In this document: positions 12,230 through 23,700 of the stretch, in pieces
How positions within the stretch are numbered: the first letter of the stretch is position 1
How the letters are laid out: each line of letters begins with the position of its first letter
DNA from: Ascaris suum
Lineage: Eukaryota; Nematoda; Chromadorea; Rhabditida; Ascarididae
Direction of reading: 5' to 3'
Length of the DNA: 64,000 bases
Assembly (NCBI GenBank): GCA_013433145.1
Contig: CM024180.1
Coordinates: forward strand, 5,150,001-5,214,000
The notes under the pieces: generated by a model
Told to the model about the DNA's origin: nothing
Seen by the model: only the letters and a program-made list of their open reading frames with translations
Databases searched by the model: none
Program-made: the position numbers and the translations under genes

Positions 12230-13953
12230 CTAGCCTTGCATCTCTTTTTGAAGTTCGGCTTGCACTGCAGCTGGCAATGCTGAAATTCACAACCGCATAA
12301 GAAATGCTTATCACAAAATAAAACTTCCTAATAATCTCGATGTGATGATCCGTTATTTTTGCTCCTCTTTAGTAGCGTTAGCACTAAGATATTTCTAGAG
12401 ACGATTTTATATATCTTCCATTCAAGTGGAAAAAGACCACAGAAGAAAACACTAAGTAGAACGTCATGAATTTCGAAATCAATCGACGCTTTCGATTTTA
12501 TGTTCGTTTTTCAAGTGCACCTTGATTGATGAATCGTTTACATCGCAATTCTTGGATTTCAAAGGAGGGAAGAGGAGGATAGGTGAAGGGATGGAGTATT
12601 AACTCAAACGTTTTCGTAATAATAAAGTGTAACGAATTTAGACTGTAAAAATGCAATCATATTTACTCGAATCAAATGAACTACTTTATTATCTAACATT
12701 TTATACTCATTGTAACCCTCAGTCATCCTATTATATTAGAATACACCATTTAATTACATGAATTTCACGCTTTCTAGAAATCTAAGAACATGACCAACTG
12801 ACTATATTGGTGAGCGAATTCGGCCTTTTTAACTAGCAGAATTTTGAGCCATAATTTTAGAGTATTTTCAGTTTTATATGAGTTGTTTTACTTTTACTTA
12901 GGTGCAGAAAACTCTTTAAATATCAAAAGAAAAAGTTGAATAAATGGAAAGGCATTTTCCAAAGTAGATTTCCCGAATAATTCCTTCGAGAATTGCTTTT
13001 TTTAAAGAAAATCCTTTTTGAAAGGATTATTTATGAATGTTATGATTATGTCAACGATCAGCACAAACTTATCTAGTCGTAAATGGTTAATGAGGATCTT
13101 TTTTTGTGGAAGGAAATTCATTTTGAAGGAATAATATTTTTAAATTTGTGGAGAGCTTGCAGATGAAAGGATAAATCGAATGATTAATAATTAAATTTAA
13201 AACGTACACTGAAGGAGGCTAGTAATTTTCTGTTGCTTTTCTCGTCCTTTGAGATTTGGGTTATCGGCTATTGCGGTCAACTGTGCGTCGGCTGCCTTAG
13301 CGGCTGGCGAGAACTTTGCAATAGATGCCCGATGGGCAGCCTCAGCTCTGGCCTTGCCTTGCTGCATTTGCGTTTTGAATTTATTGAATTCTGTCTGAAA
13401 GTGTCGAAATAAAGTGAGCAAATTGTAAATGCAAATATTATAGTAAAGAAAGTAAGTATATGAAGTTGGAACAAAGAGATAAATGTGAAAATTGGTTCAG
13501 ATAGCTGTTAGACTGAGTCATAGAAGTACTTCGTCACACGACTTTAAAGTAGCACATATTCCAGAAGTATAATTTTCCAATAGTAAATAAGCATTGCTCT
13601 CAATGATGCTAACATCTTCACCTATAGAATGAATCTTTCATTTTTATGCAGCATGAACTTCAGCTATATCTTAGTCATATATAAACAAGCGTAAAGAGGA
13701 CAGTATTTTCTGAATAGGTGAACAACTGTTTTGTAGCGCTGTTCCTCACCTTTATTTTTGGTCCTTGTCGGGAGACCCAGTTCTCAATATCGCGGTCAAT
13801 TTCAGCATCGGTTTTATCCGGTGCTCCAGTGATGATTTGTTTGAATTCGGCAACGACATTAGCGGGTGCACCGACTAAGAACGGTGGTGGTCCTTGAGGT
13901 CCTTGTGCAAAGGCTATCACAACAATTGCGACGAAAATTATCAGCACTTTCAT
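12230..13953 (-). CDS. SXP/RAL-2 (DUF148) family secreted protein, complete three-exon gene
   Basis: A complete small secreted nematode protein of 146 aa. Exons in transcription order are 13953-13750, 13394-13208 and 12279-12230. The donors are AAG|GTGAGG and CAGT|GTACGT; both acceptors end in TTTCAG. Intron phases are 0 and 1. Residues 1-17 form a signal peptide (MKVLIIFVAIVVIAFAQ). Then come GPPPFLVGAPANVVAEF (20-36), the acidic KTDAEIDRDIENWV block, and helices carrying FNKFKTQMQ, IAKFSPAAKAADAQL (about 95-109) and the KQQKITSLLQSLP signature across the last intron (121-133). The chain ends in a short charged tail before TAG. Length and motif order match the family, which has no proven catalytic role; several members are surface or excretory antigens. 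It shares strand and first-intron position with the partial gene at 449-658 and is probably a tandem paralogue, about 11.5 kb away. Confidence 0.9.
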
Positions 13954-14033
13954 TTTTGAATGCGGCTGCTTTTCGTGAGAAGTTTTACCCTCAAACGAGC
14001 ACCTGAAATGTGACGATCGTGAGAAACGTTGTC

Positions 14034-14043
14034 TTTATATATA
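14034..14043 (-). promoter_or_regulatory. TATA element of the complete SXP/RAL-2 gene
   Basis: The minus strand reads TATATATAAA, ending about 80 bases upstream of the ATG at 13953. A TTTCAG at 14008-14003 lies between it and the ATG. That site could serve as a spliced-leader acceptor or may simply lie near the cap site. Confidence 0.5.
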
Positions 14044-14045
14044 AG

Positions 14046-15652
14046 TGCAAAACGTAGAAATAAAAGCACATTAAGATGGTGCTAGACTGTTAAAGGCGGA
14101 GTTCCATCGCATTACCTTCTAGGAAACACGATGAATTGAATATAACTGGTTATGAGCGATCCACTGTGACGATCGAGTACCGCAAAAAAAAACATTTCAT
14201 TCCTTACATACGTATACGTCCAACTAAATGAAATAGTGTACATTTATGAAAGAACGATAGAATCCTTTTATGGGTTAGAGAAATGTTGCACATGCACAAA
14301 TACAGCAATGACGTTAGAGGGAATTCTACGGAAGTGGTTACAACACACTCTTCGGCGAGCTGGAAAACGTGATTGACATAGGGGAAGATAAAAAAGAAAA
14401 CAAAATGAGACGGTGATATATGAGCACAAAACAACATACTTCTTGAAGTTGACCTTTGCTTGCAGTATTTCTTTTTGAAATTTTCCGCGAGAGAAATTCA
14501 GCGAATCTTATTCACTTTTCTCGATACGATCAACGGATTTTGCCAATTATGAGCAGTTTGCTAGGAAATCATTCGCTGAAGTTGTTCCTTGACACAGAAA
14601 TCTTTTGATGTTATATTGCATGAGCATTCGTTAGCAAGTAGATTGATCACAATTTTTTTTTTGGATTATCGATTCCGCTCAACTCTTTGAGACTTTTTCA
14701 TCAACAATTATTTCTCGAAAGTATTTCTTTTCAACCTATTCTGCTAATCAGTCCAATCGCTCGTATATTTGTTACATTCAGATTTGGAAGAAAAATTATA
14801 ATGAAATGAAACTATATTGTGATATTGTTGAGCGCATCATATTCCAATGACGACCATAATCACAATATTACATTTGGAGAAGCTTATAGTCACGTTCAAA
14901 ATGGCTCTTTTTTTGCAGAAAGAGAAAATTTTTCTTGCTTCTCGAGCGTAATTCGTATTAAAAATAGTGCAAAAATGCATCTGTTTGCAACTAGCAAATC
15001 AAGCCGTCCGATTTTACGAATATTCATTGCATTAAATACACACCATCTATATAACCAAACTATCGTTCGTTCTTCTTTGTATGCATGAGTGTTTCTGCGT
15101 CCGCTTATTTGTTTCGGTAAATAATCACTCAGCTAGTCAAGTTGCTCTCAGATGTCTTGTTGATATGGGTTTGTATTTCCTTTGCAAAGAGTTGGTCCAA
15201 TGATCGATGAGTTAGTCTTAGGCTAGCAGACTAAACTTGCAAGTTTTGCAAAATGTAAACCAAATGCATCAGCATACTCTCCATTTTTACTGCTTCCCAC
15301 TATTTGATGAAAGTCGCTTGAAAAATTTTAGGTATTTTATCATCTCAAACTCGGTCTAATGTTTCCTCTCACGCCTCGAAAATATGTCCTATAGGATGCT
15401 TCTTTCCAGTTCTTTCAAAACGGTAAGATTCATAGTGACCCGTATGATAGAGGGAAATCTATTTATGAAAATGCGGTATCCTGAATAAAAATATGCGAGC
15501 AAATACTAATAAAGTTTTTTTTGGCTGTTAGAAAGAATTTCAGACGAATTTAGCTGCATATTCTTCGACTGAATTAACATCCTACAATAAGCAATATTGG
15601 CGAGGAAATCGGATTTCGTTGAAATCCACACGTCTGAGTTGAAGTTTTATAG
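14046..15652. other. Gap between the SXP/RAL-2 gene and the glutamate receptor
   Basis: This interval should hold the head-to-head promoter region and the 5' exons of the glutamate receptor, because the amino-terminal domain must be encoded upstream of 17759. I could not splice any of it with confidence. Open segments near 14470 and 15541-15630 follow acceptor-like sequences but lack convincing donors or recognisable motifs. Confidence 0.4.
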
Positions 15653-15722
15653 AGTGTTGCGATTTTTTGATGCAAAATTCAATGGAACCATTCAGGTGCA
15701 TAGTGGTCTGAGAAGTGGCAAG
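15653..15722 (+). CDS. Candidate exon from the end of the glutamate receptor amino-terminal domain
   Basis: A 70-base candidate exon between an acceptor (TTTTATAG) and a donor (AAG|GTTAGT), leaving phase 0. It translates to about 23 residues containing KFNGTIQVHSGLRSGK. This resembles the last strand of ionotropic receptor amino-terminal domains, which usually read F-G-TG-I-F--G-R. It lies on the same strand about 2 kb before the next confident exon, and its phase is compatible. Family proteins normally have 15-25 more residues before the next exon's content, so one short exon may be missing between 15722 and 17759. Confidence 0.4.
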
Positions 15723-17758
15723 GTTAGTCTGCAGTCCTCTATCACACCTTCCTCCTCTCCTTCTTCCTCTTACATCTCCAGTTCCTCTCTTACCTTCTTC
15801 TTCACCGCTCCTATTTATAGTCTCCTCTAACCTCTCTATTAAATCCTAGCCAGTGTTCAAATCGCATATTGTTTATATTTTGATAACTACAACTGTGCAG
15901 AAATTCCTCCTCATATCAGATATAACACCTTTGCATTTGGGTCATGTTTCTAGAAAATGCCTATTTCCCGCATATTATTGACGGAACTATCCTATCGTTT
16001 TTAAAATTTTCATGCGCTCAATTTCGCGAACTTAGTGAGAGTCCTTCTGCTACTGAAGTGCGAATTGGAAAGTAAACAAATAATTGGGGTCCGCCCCCCT
16101 TTTTTTCCTTCCGCCATTACCTCCACTGAACATTCTTGAGAATCAACATACTTTCGATTTATATTTATAAGTGAGATAAGGAACAAATTATTGTAGTATT
16201 AATATTTATAATTAAATCGCTAAAGTTGAACCATATGATGACGCTAAATTTGTTTATACATTTTCAGAAGCAAACAGTCGTTACATTTGGAATAGTGACG
16301 AACGAAAAACTCCTTAACTAGTACCAATGAGATCCGCTTTAGGCATTTATAAAAGTCGAAGATGCATTTTCGCACCACTTTGCACGTGAAATCTTTTACT
16401 TTATTATTTTGATTTGCGTATTGCTCCACAGTGAAGTCTAATAGGCAATATTCAATGTTCTCGAATTGGGCTATTTCCTTCTCTAGTCTTCATTTGTTAG
16501 CTTAGTCACGCTTAGCTAATTTTTAAAAACTTGTGATATTCCTATACAGCAGCAATAACATGTGTTATCACTTCTTGACTTATACTTCTATATTGCTCCA
16601 CTGTGGGGAGGGAAGCAGGAATGGGGAGGTGGTGTTGCTGATGTTAAGAACAATATCGCGGATATGCAAAATAACCATATAGCCACCATCAAAATAATCA
16701 GGGTGGAAGTAAAGAAAAGGTGGAATGGGAAGAGTGGGTGGATTAATGACTGCAGATCATCCTGAAAATCTTTTCGGCAAAAGCAGCTCATTTGCAACAA
16801 TATTTACCTGAGTATGAAGTTGTTCTTCCATTTAATTCATTCAAATTTTATTGCACACGTTCTTAGATACAATCATTCTTCATTGAATTTTCTGATAGAA
16901 AAGTTGCATAAAAAAGCAGAATAGATCTAATTGATGCCATCTATTTCCAGATTTCGTTTCTTTTTCTTCAAATGATGTTTGCTTAAGAAATTCGACAAGC
17001 CGGTTTCATAACAATTGACGCTGTCTATTCGAGCAATAATAATAGACAAATTTAGCGAATGACTAAAGAAAATACAAATTGCTCATAACCGGCTTCGATG
17101 TTTTCGTTATTTGTTAAGGATAGCTGATTGTGACTGAAAAAAAAAATAAAGCATTAAAAGCGTGCTCTTAAAATTACGCACTTAAACATCATCAGAAGTG
17201 ATTTGCTTCAGTAATTTTGCCTTTGAAAAGAAATTTTCTCTCCATTTTCGGCACAAAACAGACACACACACACACTCAACCAACAAAAAAGTAAACGATC
17301 AATGATCGGGCGTATTACTAATGAAAATAAAAACAAATGATTTTTCTCGTTGCGAAAATTTTTTCTTCATTTTTATGGATTATTTTTCACTATGGACACT
17401 TTTCATATTGTGCTGATAATTGAAATGTTGACTTCAGTGGCAATATTATTTTATTGGATGCAGAATGTTTCATTGAATATATTATTGCTATAAACTATTT
17501 TAGAAAAAAATATGTTGAAATCATAAGAGGATCATATTTGGAAATATTCGCTGAACGTAAACCCTGATCGCAAAGCAGAAAAATTTCATTGATAGGGAAA
17601 AATTCTTACAGCAATAAATCACACTTTCGAGTGTCCAATATGGTGGCACCGCTTTATCCGTGAAGCTCTAATTCGATGAAAACAACAAAAAAGTCAACAA
17701 TAAAAAGAAAAGCAATATTTTTTTGTCCCTTACAAAGTAAAAAAAGAACAATTTTCAG

Positions 17759-20700
17759 TTCGGTAATTGGTCCGAGGAGAGAGGATGGAAATTCAACAAC
17801 GAATTTGCCAACAGATGGGAATTTGAGATCGATTCAGATGCCGAAACTCTCGACGGTCTCAAACTTCGTGTTGTTGTTCTTCTGGTATATAGTGAATACG
17901 TTATGTTTTATTCAACGTATTTTAGAGTCACCAAGTTTTTTTTTTGAAAGCTCTTCTTATCACTTCAATACATCGAAACAAATTGTAAGGACGATGATTG
18001 ATTTTTCGGATTATTTTGATTAAAGAGGCTAGCTGTAGTAACATGATAGGTATGAACTTGAATATGAAATTACTAAACTTGACAAGCCGGCTGCTCTGTG
18101 AGCAAGAGAGACTAGCCATAAAAGATATGCAGACATACAATAATGCAAAAATAGCGTATTTTTGAAGAAATAGGTGAATCGCCAAATCGTTTGCATTCTA
18201 TGCGGTTGTCATATGAGAGCAAATGTTGTTGAACTAGCAATGATTCCAACTTATATGTTACCTTTACTCCAATTTAAGCTTCCACCATTACAACTACAAT
18301 CCTTTCTGATCGCTATAGTCTGAGTAAGAAACCGTTACTTCAATAGCGTTACTTCAATAGCTAATAACTCTTTCCCAATGAAAAATTTTCTGGGCAAAAA
18401 AAAAATTCGCAACCATCAACACAATAAAAAGTTCACAAATAACTTTTGCTTTTTTTTCTCTCTTATTCTTTTTCTTCGATTAAACGACTCAACAGTTTCG
18501 TCTAGAGTTCAATTTTCAAAAAATAATTCCCATCTACAAAAAAAGTTCCGATTTCTTGATGATGGAAGTACTTCAGAAATTGTGATACAACGTAGAGAAT
18601 ATATGAAACGCTCTACAACACATAATAATGATTATTAAATTTTTCAAGGAAAATCTGAACAGTATTGATAGTAAAATTGCCATCATTATTGCATATAAAA
18701 GTAAGAGGTGTGAAATTTGCAGATGAATTTATCGCTTGAAAATTCTACTCCTCAATAAAATCTTTATTTCTTCAAAAAGATTTAATGAGGGATATTTTTA
18801 AAGGAGGAGCCGTTTGTGTTGAGAGCGGAAAATTCGATTGGCTATGAAGGTTTCTGCATCGATTTACTAATTGAAATGTCACAAATATTGAAATTCACTT
18901 TCTCAATTATCGAAGTTTCTGATGGTACCTATGGAATCGAGGTAAGTTTTTAGAAGTTACTTTCAATCCGTCTATCACACTTTCATTACTGTTGCATTTT
19001 CAGTTTAATCACATCATTGAATTTTTGAGTGAAAACAAAATTTCTTTTAGTGCGCGCTGCTGAATTTTCTTAGCGATATTCATTTATTCACAACAAAGAA
19101 GTAAACTTTGATGTTAACTGTTCTAATTTAACATTAGAGTCACTATTGAAAAACGACAAGAAACATTTTCCATGGAGTTATCCAATAAATTTGGCGATTA
19201 TCCAAATGCTTATTCGACATAAAGATTTTCATTGTGTTCACGCTATAACAACCGCTCCATATTGTGTGTCATTCTTTTATCTCACCTCTTCATCCTCTTT
19301 CAATATATGGAAGGAAGAGTGGAAAAGGCAATTATAGCATCGCAATTATGCGCTATTCCACATTATATGAGCGATTAAGATATGCTACGATACAGTAATG
19401 AAATTTATGTGCTAGGATACAATAATAAAAGTTAGCTGTGCTCTCACTCCTTCCATCCCTTTCTTCCCTCCCTCCCCTTCCCCCTCACCCCCCCCCCCCC
19501 AATTAAATATCAGGATATGAGAGCGAACAACAGGAGCACAACAAAAGAACAGGTTGCATAGTTGGCGGCATTATGCTGCGCTTTATAGAACGCAACTATT
19601 TAATGTTGGAAGGGAGCAACCGTAAAATAATCCCAAATTTACTGAGGTATACGAATACTGGAAAAGTTGTCAATTATAAAGCAAGTTTGATAACGAGCGA
19701 TTGAATAGTTATAAGTGTTCAAATCCTTTGATAAATGAACTCTTGGTTGAAAGTGAAGACGAGATCGAGATAAGATTAAGGTGGGCAGTTTTCAGGATGA
19801 ATCAGGTAGATGGAGTGGACTAATAGGAGTATTACAAAGACATGAGGCCGATCTGTCGGTCTCAGCTGTCACCATTACTTATAGTCGTGCAGAAGTTATC
19901 GGTAAGCGCACTTCTATGAATCGTTCAGATGGGAGATCACAATTTCATCGCATAAAACAGCGAACGAGTACTTGTAAAACGAGTTTATGAGTAAGAAGTT
20001 CGTGATGTTGTACCCTAGTCAATTGAATTGCAATGGCATATGATCAGCGACGACAGATAACACCTATTGAGCACAAAGCGATCTCAAATGCAATTTACGT
20101 GTCCTTAACTAGAAGTGAACAGTTCGCGACATGTAAGAGTTATAAAAAGGAATAGACATGTGGAGCAATAGCAGAATGGATGAGTATTTTCACCCGGACA
20201 GCGCACAATAGGGATTTGACACCATACATAAGGCGGAGAGAGGAAATGAGTTCGAGAAACTGTCGCTTCCTGTGCTCTTCACTTTGATATCCCTATTCTC
20301 ATGAATAATCAACAGATGCAGTTTACGATTACATCTGTTGCTGTTAGTTGCTCAAAGCACAGCGTTTTTCTAGAAATATATAATGCCATTGGAATGACAA
20401 TCTACTTCTATTATGCCGTCGCATGAATTCATCAGTGCATGAGCCTAAGCTATATCTGCATATTTTCAGTGGAATCGAGTCGTTTTTAGTGAACTACAGT
20501 GAATACAACAGCCAAAAGAATCCTGTCTTTAATCATCACACCTAGCAAGAAATGCATATTAATATACACTATGCTATGTATACTGTGTCACTGAAGTCGT
20601 TATTTTATTTATTACTGCATATGTTTACTGGAACTAGAATATTATGAGATTTCTGCATGTATGCGATGAGGAAAACACCATACTTCAGATTTTACGCTTC

Positions 20701-23700
20701 CCTTTATGCATTTGGGGATTTCGGTTCTTCTTGCAAAAAATGCTGAGGACGAGCAAAAAAGTGGACTATTCACGTTCCTCGAGCCACTCTCTTTCTCAGT
20801 TTGGATTTCATTAGTGGGCTCTTATTTGCTCGTCTCTTGCACAATGTGGTTATTGGCCAAATTCAGCCCTTATGAATGGTAAGTTAGGATATTTGCTTTT
20901 TATCTAATGATTACAAAGCCAATTAAGAAAATTTCACAAATTTGAAATGGCTTGAAGTGTGTTATCGGCAAATATGCCTAACTTTCATCATTATTCAAAT
21001 CCATATTGTTAAGTGAAAATAACATTTATCTTGCTTATCTTTTCTGACACTAAGAGCGATCGCCGCACGTAGCAATCAACATAACGGTTTTTCGAAGCTG
21101 ATCTTTGCAATCATTATTCAAATTTGACATCTATTTGCTAGAAGACCTGAGATAAGTTTCTAGAGTCGGATGGAAATACCTTTCACATCGATAGTTAAAC
21201 CTTGAAAAATGCAATATACTATAGTAGCGCATAAATTTTTAATTTTAAAGAGAATTGAAAACTGTTTGCACGAGAAATAAAAAGACGAAAATTCTCAATT
21301 ACGGCAATCCATATTTCATATTATTTATCGACTCATCATTTATTCAAATCCTCAATTACTATGATTATTATAAATAAAGAAAATATAATTTAAAATTTGC
21401 ACGATGATCTAAATGTTTGCATGAAAAGAAAATATAACTTTTATTTAATGTCATGATATTAGCTAATACAAAATCTTAATAAATATGTTTGCTGCATTTT
21501 CGAAAATTTTCCCTCATTTTGATATTTTGACATTTTTATCTGCAAGAATTTATATGAAAGCATAATTTTTGATTCGTATTGTTTCGATTTCTAAATTATG
21601 AGTAGCAATAAGGAAAAATCTCCTGAAAATATTTTCCGTTCAGGTATGACGTTCAACAAATCGACAGTCGTGATCGAAGTATAGACGAGCATAAGAATCA
21701 ATTTAACATATTGAATAGCTTATGGTTCGCAGTTGGCAGCTTAATGCAACAAGGCTCCGATGTTATTCCACGAGCCGCTGCAACAAGGATTGTTGCTGTT
21801 GTTTGGTGAGCTTAAAGAGTAGTTGCCTGAAATTTGATTTTAATAACTGCTGTATGCGGGGGTTTCCGAGATACAATAAGTTCAGGTGAATTTAATCTTT
21901 AAAAAAAAATTCCAGAGGTGATATTAGTGCAGAGGATATCATTTTTACAATCATTCTTTTGTTGTGATCGCTATTTTTTCTTCTTCTGCATTTCGTTATG
22001 ATTGTGTGCTGTCTGGTGGATACGCTTATGTCCATTGATCTAACGGTTCAATGAAACGAACTTGCTATCATTGAAAGATTTCGTTATTGCACACTGAAAA
22101 AAAAAATTCAGTTGTTAGAAATTAAAAATAAGATCTATTGCTTATACTGATTACTCAGATAGATTTTTATTTTTCAATTCATCACTGTCATCTCATCAGC
22201 TTGCCTCTCAGAATTACCTATCGCTTTTTCAGGTGGATGTATACTCTAATAATGATCTCCTCCTATACTGCACAATTGGCTGCCTTCTTAACTGTCGAAC
22301 GAATGACAACTCCAATCGAAAGTACTGCTGACCTGGTATCACAACAAAAAATCAAATACGGCACATTGAGTAATGGATCGACAATGAATTTCTTCCGAGA
22401 ATCAAAGATACCGATTTATGAGAGAATGTCAGTTGTTATTCAATTCTTTTTTTCGAAAATTTTTAGGCACTGAACCAAATTTTATTTGAATTTTTGCAAA
22501 TATTTTGTCATCTTTGAAATGTAAAAACTCCCATAATAAAAACTGCTAAAGAAATTAACTCATAAATATTAAGCACGGTAATTGGGCATATTTCCATATT
22601 TCTCTTAAAATAGAATCTTAACTATTACTAAATGAGAATTGATGATGTAACGTATATTTCAGTGAATATTTATTAATCATTTGAAAGAAGAAATTCCAAT
22701 TAATAAGTATTTTTAATATGATATAAATAGTTAATCAAAAGCTTTTCACTAACAATTCAAAACAAGACTTCAATAGGAAATTTGAAGAAAATAAAGATAT
22801 TCGTGAAGTTTAGCACACTAAAGAACCTCCTAAGCAGTCGTAACACTTCAAACGTTTCGCAGTCATGTAGTCCCGAATTCGCAGTGATCATCTGCCGAAC
22901 ACAGATGATTGCAACTGAGTACATTTAATGTGGGCGAATTACGCTTCGAATTCTACTGCGTCAAAATTCGGTAATTATTCCCCCCCCCCCTCACATTTTC
23001 TTTCTTCGTCCCATTCCTCCGTCCCCCTCCTTCTGTCCTCATATACAGCCTCTGTGGAGGAGTTAAACGACGTTTCACAGGACGGGCAAAAAATATCGAA
23101 TAAAGAAAATAAAACGGCAATATGATGGAGATGCACAATACTTAAGAATGGGGAAAATCCGGATGCAACAAAAGCAAAACGGCCGAAAGGATATTTCCCT
23201 TCCTCTGCCCTTCAATTTTGCAGTGATGACAATTTTAGACTTTCTGAAAGTTTTATAGGTGGTCTGTGATGCAATCGACAACGCCCACTGTATTCGTGAA
23301 CAGCAGTCGCGAAGGGATCGCGAGAGCAAAAGCTGGCAACTATGCCTACTTGATGGAATCCTCAATGCTTGAGTACTACATGGAAAGGGATTGCCAGCTA
23401 CAGCGTATTGGTGGACTTTTGGATTCGAAGGTATCGCAAACGATGATGAAAGGAAATGAATATTAATTGCTAATAATAATGATAGTAATGGTAATATTAA
23501 GAAGAAATTTATGGAATATAAGTTCCTCGTTCAAAGCTGCCTTTCCCGCTTTCCACATCACTTAACCCCTCCCTCTAACTTCTCCCTATTATTTGTTTCT
23601 GCCTTTACGGTGAGTATACTACTGCGATGATCGTAGACGTTCCGTCTCGGCTAAAAGACTTTTTGCATTTGCCTCGTTCATGACTGCCAGACCTCAACCA

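Noticed and set aside
18347..18374. Tandem pair of a 14-base GTTACTTCAATAGC unit
   Set aside because: Simple slippage duplication with two copies only.
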